Shown here piece by piece: positions 48,901 through 57,567 of a stretch of 64,000 bases of DNA. The DNA comes from Meiothermus taiwanensis DSM 14542 (GTDB lineage Bacteria > Deinococcota > Deinococci > Deinococcales > Thermaceae), in the NCBI GenBank assembly GCA_000482765.1, contig AXWR01000010.1:1-64000 (forward strand), written 5' to 3'. Within the stretch, counting starts at the first letter, position 1. Each line of letters begins with the position of its first letter. Under the pieces are notes generated by a model that worked only from the letters and a program-made list of their open reading frames with translations, had not been told where the DNA came from and did not search any database. The translations under genes and the position numbers were made by a program.

Positions 48901-51439
48901 GGATGGGCAGGGCCTGCAGGGTGGCTTTGGCGGGGAGGGAGGCCGGGGTGCTGCCCACAAAGGCCGTGACCTGGTTGTCGAGCGAGCCCACCCGTTCGGC
49001 CCGGGCCTCCAGCTCCATCTCCCGCACCTCGCCGGGCTGTAGCGTAAATTCCAGGCTTTCCGGCAGGCTCACCCGCAGGCCCTCGGCGGGCGACTCCTGC
49101 AGGCGCAGGTTGAGTGGGTGATCGGTGGGGTTGCCGAGCCGAATGGTGAAGCGGGCCTGGCCGCCCACCAGCACCCGGCCCGGTTCCACGGTCTTCTCGA
49201 GCTGCACCAGCACCCGCTGGAGGCTGTCGGGCGCGCTGGGGTGGCCGCCGTTGGAGGTGAGCTGGGCCAGGAACGACCCCTCAGCCGCCGGGCCAAAGCG
49301 CACCCGGGCTTTATAGAGGTGGGTGGCGCTGGCGCCGGGGGCCAGTTCACCGCTAAAGACCGGGGTTTGCGCCACCTCCAGCCACTCGGGGTGGCTGTCG
49401 CGCAGCTCGTAGTTCAGGGGGGCCTGGCCGGTGTTGCGCACCACCAGGCGCACCTCTACTTCTTCCCCCGGCACCACCCGGCGCTTATCCAGCGAGCGCG
49501 AGAGCTCGGCCACCGGGCGCAGCACCCGCACCTCGGCCTGGGCCGTGGCGATGAGGCTGCCATCGGGCCGGAGAAGCTGGGCCTGGTTGACGAGGAGGCT
49601 GGGGGCTGCCTCGCCCACCGGGCTGCGCACCTGGAAGCTGCGTCTTTCCCCCGGGGATAGCTCAAAGATCTGGTCAAACCCCACGGGCTCGTCCTTCAAG
49701 CGCACCTGCCCTTTTTCATCCCCGGTATTGGTTGCCGTCAGCTGCCATACGGCCTCATCGCCCACGGCCACCTGGGGGGTCAGGGCTACTTTCTGCAGGG
49801 TGAAGGTGGCCGGCCGAATGATGCTCAATCGGGCACTGGATTTTTGCCCCCAGGGGCTCAGGGTGGCGCCAACCTCGGGCTCGCCCTTGCACAGGGCCCG
49901 GGCCCGCACCTGCAACACCGCCTCGCGGCCCTGGGCGATGGGGGCCAGCAGGCGGGGGGCCTCGAGGGCCTCCAGGCAGGGGGGCAGTTCAAGCTCGAGG
50001 TCGGCGGGCAGCAGGCGCGGGAAGGCGGTGGTAGCGCGGGCGGTCAGGAGGGTCTCCTCGCCTACGCGCAGATGGGCCGGGGCGGCCTCCAGGGTCAGCC
50101 GAACCTCTGGATAGACTTTGAAGCGCACCTGCTGGGTCTGGTTGGTCAGGAGTTCCACAACCGAGGGCCCCTCGATGCGGGCCCCACCCAGTTGGGGCAC
50201 GAGGGGGTAGGTGCCCGGCGCCAGGCTCAGACGGGCCCGGCCCTGTTCAAGTGCCACGGGCTGTTCGTTTACTGTGAGCGGCAGGTCGAAGGGCTGTTCG
50301 CCCTCCGGCAGCACCAGCACCGCCTCGAGTTCCAGGGTAGACGCGGGCGGAGCGGCGGGGCTTGTTGAAGCGGGGGCTGGCCTTTCCACCACATAGCGCA
50401 CCAGGCCGCCCGCACAGCCGAAGCGGGCAGTATGGGCATCCAGGGCTTCCCCGCCTTCTACCTCCATCCGCACCAGGCGGTACCCCTCGGCCAGGGCCGG
50501 CAGCCGAAGGGTGCGGATCTTGTCGCCCTCCACGCCAGGGGTGATCTCGAGCGGCCGTCCGGCGGTGTCCTGCACCAAAGCCTGCACCGGGCGCGGGGGC
50601 ACCACCCGGAAGGCCTCCCGCTCCACTTCCATACAGGCGTCCACCCGGAAGCCGATGGTGTTGGAGTACTGGGTGGCGGTTCTGGGCTGGCGGAAGCCGA
50701 AGCGCACCAGGCCAGGCCGCCGGATATCGAAGTAGGCCCAGGTTCGATCCCCGGAGACGGGCCGGGCCTCTGTGCTTCCGTCCTGCCAGCGCACCCGGCC
50801 CTCCATCTCCTTCGGGCCATCCTCGTCGTAGAAGCCCACGCGCAAGGGCAGCACCTCGGGGCTCACGTTGAGCACGAAGGGCTCGTGCCAGTCCTGCCCC
50901 CGGATGGTGGCCACCGAAAGCGGGGTCACTGCCTGAAAAGGCCGGACGTCGTAGAGCTGAAGGGTGGGGTCTATGAGCAGTTCGGCGGCCTCCGGCACAC
51001 TGGTCTGGATGCGGTAGCGGAAGGCGTTCTTGCCCAGGCCGGCCAGGCGGCTCTTGAGCAGGTAGACCCCCGGCTCCACCTGGCCCCGGAAGAACAGCAC
51101 CCAGCGGTGCGGCTCCACGCTAAAGTTCTCCTGGGCCAGCACTTTTCCATCCCGGATCAGCACAAACTCGGCCAGCATCTGACCTCGGCCCTTGTCGTAG
51201 CGCTCATCGCCGAGTTCTTCCTGGCCCTTTAGGGCCCGGCGGTAGTCGGTGGGGTCGAAGCCAGGGGAGTAGATCTGAAGGTTCAGGATGGTGGGTTTGC
51301 TTACCACCACGCTGGCCCGCAGCTCCTGGATTTCCCAGCCCAGCGCGTCCCCCGGCACGATGCCCTTGAGGTCGGTACGGGTTTGGCCCAGGGCCGGGAA
51401 GGCCAGCAGCAGGAGGAGCGGAGCAAGCCAGCGTCTCAT
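45929..51439 (-). CDS. Surface operon gene 4: giant outer-membrane barrel protein
   Basis: 1836 aa. Signal peptide MRRWLAPLLLLLAFPALGQ. Residues 20-530 are beta-rich without a named family; DUF11-like repeats at about 535-950; Ig-like/invasin-like region near 973-1145; and from about 1150 or 1380 to the end a long series of amphipathic strands (GLGYTWEEAAWASLGRLGFK, FGLALRYQAQGFTATLGGET, LGLGANYYLTDWLGLGGGVY) that reads as a beta-barrel of roughly 20 strands. It ends GFYLRLDFLGGHR. It probably anchors the neighbouring secreted proteins in the outer membrane. ATGA overlaps with genes 3 and 5. Confidence 0.75.
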   Translation of the reverse strand: MRRWLAPLLLLLAFPALGQTRTDLKGIVPGDALGWEIQELRASVVVSKPTILNLQIYSPGFDPTDYRRALKGQEELGDERYDKGRGQMLAEFVLIRDGKVLAQENFSVEPHRWVLFFRGQVEPGVYLLKSRLAGLGKNAFRYRIQTSVPEAAELLIDPTLQLYDVRPFQAVTPLSVATIRGQDWHEPFVLNVSPEVLPLRVGFYDEDGPKEMEGRVRWQDGSTEARPVSGDRTWAYFDIRRPGLVRFGFRQPRTATQYSNTIGFRVDACMEVEREAFRVVPPRPVQALVQDTAGRPLEITPGVEGDKIRTLRLPALAEGYRLVRMEVEGGEALDAHTARFGCAGGLVRYVVERPAPASTSPAAPPASTLELEAVLVLPEGEQPFDLPLTVNEQPVALEQGRARLSLAPGTYPLVPQLGGARIEGPSVVELLTNQTQQVRFKVYPEVRLTLEAAPAHLRVGEETLLTARATTAFPRLLPADLELELPPCLEALEAPRLLAPIAQGREAVLQVRARALCKGEPEVGATLSPWGQKSSARLSIIRPATFTLQKVALTPQVAVGDEAVWQLTATNTGDEKGQVRLKDEPVGFDQIFELSPGERRSFQVRSPVGEAAPSLLVNQAQLLRPDGSLIATAQAEVRVLRPVAELSRSLDKRRVVPGEEVEVRLVVRNTGQAPLNYELRDSHPEWLEVAQTPVFSGELAPGASATHLYKARVRFGPAAEGSFLAQLTSNGGHPSAPDSLQRVLVQLEKTVEPGRVLVGGQARFTIRLGNPTDHPLNLRLQESPAEGLRVSLPESLEFTLQPGEVREMELEARAERVGSLDNQVTAFVGSTPASLPAKATLQALPILEPRRLSTVTLDFEVQGSAPFERLLLTHQPPAQSTYEPGSARLDGRPIPDPRQDEKGRLYFELPYQRQGQLTYQLRHREALGPIPEPTLTAQVGDREVYLQGQQRLADLEKAQPIVATARDGFIQEPMPGSVFRSDKARVVLQTPNGLETRLTVNGAPVDSRFLGQATYDSALGLQRLEYYGLPLQPGRNLIEVQTPLGSDRVEVFLAGSPVRLEVRPLRLLADGRTPLELEVRAVDALGLASGFGPLTVEASLEPLEEDAFPLLSGYQVLLKDGVARLRLKPTPTPTTLRLRLATGELQAQNEFFVLGRQSTLWQLQGSLGVRLGDSLQVFGLGRGYLESPLGPGLLQGALDGSLRFEAGQPRLQSNLRDQPDPTGRFPLTGAGNEATLPLRSDEPFALRYDQEGFSLGYYADKLAVFGVDGLPQGTALRLETRGELALQGFVGYLPAGSRTERITPDGTRYYRLSSPAEPGSEQVVLWVGSQKTRLERLKDYVLDADTGLLTLSRPLWPSDPDFQPVYLEVTYAPQGGQRELGYGAGARWKAGDFSLGLGAAYLPAQGWRYGAEAAYQPPGFGVKVSYSRGTAERYGLELSGKNGALEASTNLTYEGRLQGQAQLSYNLSEADRLSLEHQTGPSNRTGLLYTRRLSQSFSVGAGLGYTWEEAAWASLGRLGFKSGPLSTELTHAQPFSLTKSASTRLRSTYAFDANLTAEADLIQTWGLGMSGQLGLKQKLGGSNLSLSYQLPGASGEGNRARFGLEAPLPLSEHWSLNASAGYERSLSTGQDQAAFGLALRYQAQGFTATLGGETAWSAGQPKVVLRAGATGQLDEQQTLSLDASYQVLPTSEGRFTLAYALRGRDVSLLTYHRLSIVGERIFEGALASSYHPGLSFQLRPSLAYRLKLDDPSGNTYQLGLGANYYLTDWLGLGGGVYYQFQPGTQSNATAFSLEASLRIVEGLWFNLGYTVGGFTGLTPDTAPGFYLRLDFLGGHR

Positions 51440-54144
51440 GGGTACCTCCAGCGCACCTGGGGATCGGTTAGATGGGGTGTGCCTTCCAGGTCGTAGGTGA
51501 GGGTCTTCTGGCCCTGGAACTGCACAAAGTGGAAGCTGCGCTCACCGCCGCCGGGGAGGGGGTCGGTGAGGGTCAGGTCGGTGAGGGGCTCGTCGGATTC
51601 CAGTACCAGCACCACTCGAAAACCCTCTGGTAGCGGCAGCAGCTTTTTGCTAAGGCGCAGGGGGCCAAACTCCAGAACGGTCTCGCGCTGGGCACGGGCC
51701 AGGCCCGCTGGGCGCTCGAGGGGGAAGTCGCTCACGGTCAGGCCCTCCACCCGTACCCGGTGGCGGTAGCCCGCCCCCTGGGCCTCGGGGTGGGGGAGGG
51801 GCGGGAAGGGGGCCGAGGCCGGCTCGAGCATCACCTCCCACACCCCGCCGGTAAGGTTGCGGAAGCTGTAGCGCCCCTCGGCATCGGTCAGGGCCTGCCA
51901 GCCGTTGCCGAGAATCACTCGAGCCCCCGGCAGCGGCACATCCAGGCCGGCGGTGTACAGACCGTCGCGGTTGGTATCCAGAAAGACCCGGCCCACCAGC
52001 AGATGGGGTACGGCCAGCACGCCCTGCTCGACCTGCACCGAGGCCGAGGCCACCGCGCTGGCTACCGCGCTTCCGCCTGCGCTATCCCCGGTGGCCTGCA
52101 CGGTGTTTTTCAGCTCGCTACCGGCCCCCGCCAGCACCCGCATGCGGTAGCGAAGCTCCACCCGCGCCCCGGGGGCCAGGGTGAGGTTTTCCCAGACCAG
52201 GCGGCCGTTTTGCAGAACGGGTTCCGTGGGGCTGGCGCTACCGGCCAGGTATTGCAGGTGGGGGTCGGGGGTGTCTTCCAGGCGCACCGTGAGGGGAACC
52301 TGCCCCACATTGACCGCGATCAGGGTGTAGGTGAGCAGGTCGCCCACCTTGACCTTTCTGGGCTCCACCCGCTTTTCCAGAAGCAGGGCCGCCGCCTGCA
52401 CCCGCAAGGTGACGCTGTTGGAAACCAATGGGTTGCCAATATCGGCAGAACGCAGGCTGAAGCGGTTTACAATGGCTACATTGTCGGGCACGGCGGCGTT
52501 AACCCGCACGCGCAGGCGCAGGGTGAGGGTGCTCCGGGCTGCCAGCGTCAGGCTCCAGCGCACCGTGCGGCTTCCGGGGTCGAAGACCCCCCCGTCGGAA
52601 GCTGAGAGGAACTCGAGGTGGGCCTCCAGGGCATCTTCAATTTGCACGTTTGAGAGGGTCAAGGGCAGCGGATTCTCAACCTGTAAGGTGTATTCCACCC
52701 CCTGCCCGGGACTCACGATGGGCCCGCTCGAGCTGTTCTTGAACAGAACGATCTGAGAAAGATCCCAGACCTGTGCGACGCGATCCACGGTGGGGTCGGC
52801 GCTGCCAGTGCTCCCCGAGCGAGCCAGCAGGCTGAACTCAAAGGCAGGTGTACCGGCAGGCAGGGCCGATATGCAGGCCTGGAAGTCCAGGGTGTTTCCT
52901 GGGGCCAGCGTGATGGGGGTGGGCAGGCTGGCCCCGCCCATGGTGCGGTAGGTCAGGTTCACGCCGCTGGGCAGCCCAAGAGCCTCCAGGGTATAGGTAT
53001 CGGGTGCATTGCCGCTGTTGAGCAGGGTATGGTGAAAGCAGTAAGGCTGCCCGGCCAGCACCTCGGCTTCCTGCCGGTCGGCAGCGCCTGCGGCCTGCGG
53101 GTTGCCGATGGGCCCCAGGGCGTGGGCGTAAAGGGCGGCAATTTGCAGCGAAACCTGGGTCTGTGCGCTGCTTTCGCTGGAGGTGGCACGGGCCAGGTTA
53201 ATCCGCTCGCCCGGCGCGGTGTCGGCAGCGACCTGCATCCGGAAGCTAAAGACGGCTTCCTCGCCCACCTCGAGGCCATCCAGCACCAGCCGGAGGCCGC
53301 GCACGCTGGCGGGCTCGAGGCTGCTCCAATTAGCCCCGTCGAAGTACTCCAGGCGGCCTTTAACCGCACTTGCAGAGCCAGCCAGATATGCCAGGCCGCT
53401 CAGTTCGGGCACATCCAGCCGATCCTCTACGTAAACTGGCCCGCTGGCGCGCGCACTGCCCAGGTTTTGTACCCGCAGGGTGAAGCCCACGCTCTGGTTT
53501 TGTCGAACCGGGTTCGCATCCACCGACTTGGCCAGGCTCAAAGCTGGCCCGCTGCCGATGCGAATAGCGCCAAAGTTATCCTCATCGCGCGTACCGTCGG
53601 GGCAGGAGGCCACAGGGCTAATCAGCAGCTCGCCGCTGGCTGAGGGTGGGGTCTGTACGGCCATAACCAGCCGCACCTCCTGTCCCATATCCAGGGAGAG
53701 GCTGCTAACTTCCGGCTCGCCGGGGTCGAGCTGGGCGTTGGCGTTGACATCGAGATAAAAGCGCACTGTGCTGGGTGTCCAGGCGGCTCCGTTTTGCAAC
53801 CAGCTCAGGTTGAACAGAAAACTTTGATTTCCACTGTTTTGCAAGCGATAGCTAAAATAGGCGGTTCCACCGGCTGGAGCAGTGGTGCGCTGGCCGGGGC
53901 TGGCAAGGTTGCCGTTGGGGGTCATGGCCGGAACGCACACCGCCTGTACCCGGGTCTCCACCTCGTTGGATAGATACACCTGGCCGTTCACAATGGCCGC
54001 AGCCTGGTTGCGAATTACCGTCCCAGCGGGCGCAGCCCAGGCCAGGTGTAAGCAAAACAACACCCATGCCAAACCTGCCCAGAGGGTGGAACCCTGGCTT
54101 CTCCTGGCCCTGTGGGCAGTTGGTATGGGTGCTTGGGTTTGCAT
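51436..54144 (-). CDS. Surface operon gene 3: secreted DUF11 protein
   Basis: 902 aa. Basic N-terminus then a signal segment (LAWVLFCLHLAWAAPA). Residues 37-165 (PAGTVIRNQAAA, SPGQRTTAPAGGTAYFSYRL, NSGNQSFLFNLSWLQ) are homologous to the N-terminal block of gene 2. DUF11 repeats begin near 201, 464 and 584, and a SdrD-like domain near 717 (GRVFLDTNRDGLYTAGLD). Asp-rich loops (YLDVNANAQLDPGE) suggest calcium. It ends PQVRWRYP and overlaps gene 4 by 4 bp. Confidence 0.75.
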   Translation of the reverse strand: MQTQAPIPTAHRARRSQGSTLWAGLAWVLFCLHLAWAAPAGTVIRNQAAAIVNGQVYLSNEVETRVQAVCVPAMTPNGNLASPGQRTTAPAGGTAYFSYRLQNSGNQSFLFNLSWLQNGAAWTPSTVRFYLDVNANAQLDPGEPEVSSLSLDMGQEVRLVMAVQTPPSASGELLISPVASCPDGTRDEDNFGAIRIGSGPALSLAKSVDANPVRQNQSVGFTLRVQNLGSARASGPVYVEDRLDVPELSGLAYLAGSASAVKGRLEYFDGANWSSLEPASVRGLRLVLDGLEVGEEAVFSFRMQVAADTAPGERINLARATSSESSAQTQVSLQIAALYAHALGPIGNPQAAGAADRQEAEVLAGQPYCFHHTLLNSGNAPDTYTLEALGLPSGVNLTYRTMGGASLPTPITLAPGNTLDFQACISALPAGTPAFEFSLLARSGSTGSADPTVDRVAQVWDLSQIVLFKNSSSGPIVSPGQGVEYTLQVENPLPLTLSNVQIEDALEAHLEFLSASDGGVFDPGSRTVRWSLTLAARSTLTLRLRVRVNAAVPDNVAIVNRFSLRSADIGNPLVSNSVTLRVQAAALLLEKRVEPRKVKVGDLLTYTLIAVNVGQVPLTVRLEDTPDPHLQYLAGSASPTEPVLQNGRLVWENLTLAPGARVELRYRMRVLAGAGSELKNTVQATGDSAGGSAVASAVASASVQVEQGVLAVPHLLVGRVFLDTNRDGLYTAGLDVPLPGARVILGNGWQALTDAEGRYSFRNLTGGVWEVMLEPASAPFPPLPHPEAQGAGYRHRVRVEGLTVSDFPLERPAGLARAQRETVLEFGPLRLSKKLLPLPEGFRVVLVLESDEPLTDLTLTDPLPGGGERSFHFVQFQGQKTLTYDLEGTPHLTDPQVRWRYP

Positions 54145-54213
54145 GGGCTCTTGCTTTGGTTTATTCCCTACGAGGGCTCAGAGGCCCTCGCAGGGATGGG
54201 TATGTAATCCGGC

Positions 54214-56907
54214 TTACTGCACCTGCACGCGGAAGCTGAGGGTAATGGTAGCTCCGGGTGGCAGGATGTCGGCGTTGGTGATGGTGTTGTCACCGTTGGT
54301 GTCTACAGCCACGTAGAGGGTCTGGCCTGAAGACAGCGTGGTTGGGGCGGTGGTGCTCCAGGTGCTCCCGTTGGTCGAGTAGAGCACAGTTCCGCTGAAG
54401 CCGCTGATGCTGACGCTTGCGCTTACAAAGCTGGTGTAGCTGGGCAGCGGGTCGCTCACCACCACCTGGGTCAGATTGCCCGTGCCGATGTTCTGGGCCA
54501 CCACGGTGTAGAGGATCTGGTCGCCGGGCAGGGCCACCGCTGCGTTGGCATCCCGTACAGTGCTGCTGCTGCCCACGTAGCTCACCGCGCTCTTGGTCAG
54601 GCGCAGGTCGCCACCCACCACGGTGGTGGTTTCCGAGGCTGTGGCGGTGGCCGTAGTGCTGGCAATGGTGCAGCTTGCGGTCAGGGCATTGATGTCGGTG
54701 CGCCCGATGGGCTGGCCGGCCGGGGTCAGCACCCGCACATACACCACCTGGCTGCCACCGTTGGCCGCCACTGCAATGCTGCTCAGACTGGAGGCCCAGG
54801 TGCTGCCATCCAGCGAGTACTGATAGGTCCAGCCGAAGCTCCCGCCGCTACCGGAGATGCTGCAGGTGGCAGGGGCGTTGGAGCTGTTGGTCAGGGTGTG
54901 GGTGTACTGGATGGTGCCGGGGCTGGTCACAGTCCCGCTGCGGTTGGGCGTCAGGCTTACCTGGGCCACCAGGTTCACGTCCACCGCGCCGGCGATGGTG
55001 TCGCTCACGCTGGGCAGGGTGGTGCTGGTAGCGGTGAACTGTACGTTATCGTTGGTGCCAGCGGTTACATCCACGGGGGCAGCACCGTTGGGCACCTGTA
55101 CGGCTGCGATGAAGCAAGCGATGGTGCCTGCATTGATCAGGCCGGTGCTGCTCACAGGGGCCGGGGTGGGGGTGTCCATCACGCCGTCGCAGTTGGTGTC
55201 GGGGTAGAAGAGCGCCGTCCAACCCGCGGGCAGGTTGGCCGTGAGGTTATAGGTATCCGGGTTGGCGCCCGTGTTGTTGACCTCGAAGGGGAAGTAGGCC
55301 ACACCGCCAGGGTTGACCGCAGGGTTGTAACCGGGGCGGGTGTCGTTGGCGGGGTCAGAACCTTCACCGCCGGAAGCCCCGTTGGTGTTGTGGGCGACAT
55401 CCAGGCTGTAGCCCAAGACCACGTTGGTCACGGCCAGGGTGGTTGCATCCACCCCGTCCAGCAGGGTGCCCACGCTACCGCTGGGGTTGTTCACCGAGGT
55501 TGCGGTCAGGGTCACGCTGCCGCCGGTGGTCTGGCTGGCCGGAATGGTGCAGCGCACCACCACGTTGTAGGTTGCACCGGCCGCCAGCGGGCCCACCGGG
55601 CCGGAAAGCGGGGTTACGCCGTCGGATTGCAGGATGGTGCAGGTGCCCAGGGTGCTGGTGCCCAGGCTGAGGGTGAAGCTATCGGCGGCGTTGCCGGTGT
55701 TTTGCAGGGTGGAGTTGAAGGTCACCGTGCTGCCGGAAGTGGCGGTGGCAATGGTCTGGGTATCGGCCCCGTCTATAGCGCTGGCCCCGGTACCGCCGAT
55801 AGCCACGCTGTAGCGGCTGGCCGCGGTGTTGTTGGTGGTGTTGGAGGTGGTGATCTGGTTGGCGGTTCCGTCGTTGTACTGGACGGTGGCCGTGTTGGGG
55901 TAAGAGGTGCCAGCCGGGGCGTTGGTAGGTACGGTGACCTGGAAGCTAAAGGTGTAGGAGGCGGTCTGGGGGAAGAAGGCCCCGCTGCCGCTGATGAACA
56001 TACCTACCCGGTTGGAGCCGTTGCCCACGAAGGGGAAGGCAGGGGCGGTGGTACTCCAGGTGGTGCCGCCGTTGGTGCTGTAGACGATTTGCACGGTACC
56101 AGCGCCTGCGCTACCGGTGGGGGCGGCGGGCACGCTCAGGCCGGTGGGGATGGTGTCGGAGATCAGGATGCCGGTGCCGGTGAGGCCGCTCACGCTCACA
56201 CCGCTGGCAGCACTGCCGCCGGTGTTGGCGCCGGAGATGGTGTAGGTGATGGTGCTGCCGGGGGTGACAGGGCCTGAGGGGCTGGCCGATTTAGTGGCGG
56301 TGAGGATGGCTGCGGTGGTGGCGATGGCCCGGGCCCAGTTGTTGTTGTCGGTGGTGGTGGGGCTGCCTGCCGAGGTGCCTACTAGGTTGAGGTTGCCAAA
56401 CTGACCGCTGGTAGCCGAAGCGGGAATAGTGCCGGCCACGATTACACAGGCGCTGGCACCCGGGGTGCCCTGGCGGCTCAGGGTGACGCTGGTGATGGGG
56501 GTGGTTTCACCGGAGTCGAGCGTGCCGTTGCAGTTGGCATCCAGGTAACGGGCAGTCCCGGTCAGGTCGAAGTTGTCACCCGTATCCTGCGCTAGGGTCA
56601 GGTTGATGGTATCTGTGCCGTTACCGGTATTGCTGACCGTGTAGCTGAAGTAGACCGGGGCGCCGGCCAGGGCCGTGCGGGTCTGGCCGGGGGTGGTGGT
56701 GCTGCCGTCGGGGGTGATGCTAAAGCTGTAGACCTGTTGCACCACCGTGATGACCTGGTTGGAGGTGGTGGTGCGGGGCTGGCCAGCGGAGTCTATGTAG
56801 CTGGCTGAGGCCTGGTTGGAGATGTTGGTGCCAGCAGGCGTCTGCTGAGCGAAGGCCAGGCCCGGCAGCATCAGCGCTGCAAGCAAGATGGGATAGATTC
56901 TCTTCAT
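54214..56907 (-). CDS. Surface operon gene 2: Ser/Thr-rich DUF11 surface protein
   Basis: 897 aa, Thr/Ser/Asn-rich. Signal peptide MKRIYPILLAALMLPGLAFA. N-terminal block about 22-150 (PAGTNISNQASASY, TPGQTRTALAGAPVYFSYTV) shared with gene 3. Dxx-x loops YLDANCNGTLDSGE, YPDTNCDGVMDTP and VDTNGDNTITNAD recall dockerin/EF-hand calcium loops. YSTNG(G/S)(T)TWSTTAP occurs twice and YSLDGSTWASSL once. The C-terminal block (652-897) is shared with gene 5. Ends SFRVQVQ. It looks like the major structural protein. It follows gene 1 after 15 bp. Confidence 0.75.
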   Translation of the reverse strand: MKRIYPILLAALMLPGLAFAQQTPAGTNISNQASASYIDSAGQPRTTTSNQVITVVQQVYSFSITPDGSTTTPGQTRTALAGAPVYFSYTVSNTGNGTDTINLTLAQDTGDNFDLTGTARYLDANCNGTLDSGETTPITSVTLSRQGTPGASACVIVAGTIPASATSGQFGNLNLVGTSAGSPTTTDNNNWARAIATTAAILTATKSASPSGPVTPGSTITYTISGANTGGSAASGVSVSGLTGTGILISDTIPTGLSVPAAPTGSAGAGTVQIVYSTNGGTTWSTTAPAFPFVGNGSNRVGMFISGSGAFFPQTASYTFSFQVTVPTNAPAGTSYPNTATVQYNDGTANQITTSNTTNNTAASRYSVAIGGTGASAIDGADTQTIATATSGSTVTFNSTLQNTGNAADSFTLSLGTSTLGTCTILQSDGVTPLSGPVGPLAAGATYNVVVRCTIPASQTTGGSVTLTATSVNNPSGSVGTLLDGVDATTLAVTNVVLGYSLDVAHNTNGASGGEGSDPANDTRPGYNPAVNPGGVAYFPFEVNNTGANPDTYNLTANLPAGWTALFYPDTNCDGVMDTPTPAPVSSTGLINAGTIACFIAAVQVPNGAAPVDVTAGTNDNVQFTATSTTLPSVSDTIAGAVDVNLVAQVSLTPNRSGTVTSPGTIQYTHTLTNSSNAPATCSISGSGGSFGWTYQYSLDGSTWASSLSSIAVAANGGSQVVYVRVLTPAGQPIGRTDINALTASCTIASTTATATASETTTVVGGDLRLTKSAVSYVGSSSTVRDANAAVALPGDQILYTVVAQNIGTGNLTQVVVSDPLPSYTSFVSASVSISGFSGTVLYSTNGSTWSTTAPTTLSSGQTLYVAVDTNGDNTITNADILPPGATITLSFRVQVQ

Positions 56908-56922
56908 GTATTTTCCTCCTAT

Positions 56923-57441
56923 TTATCGCACGACAACGCGAAGCGTAAGGGTAAGGGTCTGTTGGGGCTCTATTTGCGGAATAACCCAGCGGGCGTGGGT
57001 GTATTCTTCGGGTTTGACTTCTACTTCCTTCTCTACCTCCTTGCCGTTTTCCACAACTTTGAGTTTTCGCTTGAGGGGGGGTCGGCCATAGCTTTTCCCT
57101 CCGTCAAAGCTAAACTCGGGAACAACCAGGGTATCTCCCAGGCGCAAAGGCAGTGCGCTTTGGGCCTGGTAGGCGGTGGTGGGGGGGATAGGAATGACCA
57201 GCGCCACCTGACGAAGCGGGCTGGTGAAGGTGTTCAAGGCGGTGAGTTGGTACTGGATGATCTGGCCTGGTTTTGCATCCAGGGCGGGCTCGAGCCGCTC
57301 GACGGTACGGCTTTGCTCCTGCACGCTCACCACCCGGAAGGCCTTGAGATCAAGCCGTATGTCGCTGCTGGCTTGAGCCAGGGCCAGACCAATCAGGCAT
57401 AGTAGGCCTGTACCAAACCGCCACCCAAAGTGTTTCATCAT
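56923..57441 (-). CDS. Surface operon gene 1: small secreted DUF11-like protein
   Basis: 172 aa from the ATG at 57441 (GAGGAG 7 nt upstream; a second ATG follows directly). Signal segment FGTGLLCLIGLALAQ. The mature part is a single DUF11-type beta-sandwich (IIQYQLTALNTFTSPLRQVA, VIPIPPTTAYQ) with a Lys/Glu-rich insert (KLKVVENGKEVEKEVEVKPE), ending LTLTLRVVVR. It opens the five-gene operon. Confidence 0.72.
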   Translation of the reverse strand: MMKHFGWRFGTGLLCLIGLALAQASSDIRLDLKAFRVVSVQEQSRTVERLEPALDAKPGQIIQYQLTALNTFTSPLRQVALVIPIPPTTAYQAQSALPLRLGDTLVVPEFSFDGGKSYGRPPLKRKLKVVENGKEVEKEVEVKPEEYTHARWVIPQIEPQQTLTLTLRVVVR

Positions 57442-57454
57442 CCTTGCTCTCCTC

Positions 57455-57493
57455 AAAAAAAACAACGACCGACTCAAAAAAAAGAGCCGGTCG
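57455..57493 (-). terminator. Intrinsic terminator in the surface-operon leader
   Basis: On the minus strand CGACCGGCTC (57493-57484) and GAGTCGGTCG (57475-57466) form a 10-bp stem with a T8 loop; TTGTTTTTTTT follows (to 57455). It lies only about 14 nt before the start of gene 1, so it must be read through for the operon to be expressed. Confidence 0.8.
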
Positions 57494-57504
57494 CGCCACT
57501 GGCT

Positions 57505-57543
57505 ACCTCCAGCCCCATGGCGCCCGTGTGGGGGACTGGAGGT
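57505..57543 (-). promoter_or_regulatory. Leader hairpin upstream of the surface-operon terminator
   Basis: ACCTCCAG and CCCC (57543-57531) pair with GGGG and CTGGAGGT (57516-57505), a 13-bp stem with one bulge and an 11-nt loop. Together with the terminator it makes a two-hairpin leader of about 120 nt. Confidence 0.6.
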
Positions 57544-57567
57544 CATCACCTCTCAAAGGGGCAGTTT

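Noticed and set aside
57455-57543. c-di-GMP riboswitch in the surface-operon leader
   Set aside because: The GEMM core and tetraloop/receptor are not visible.
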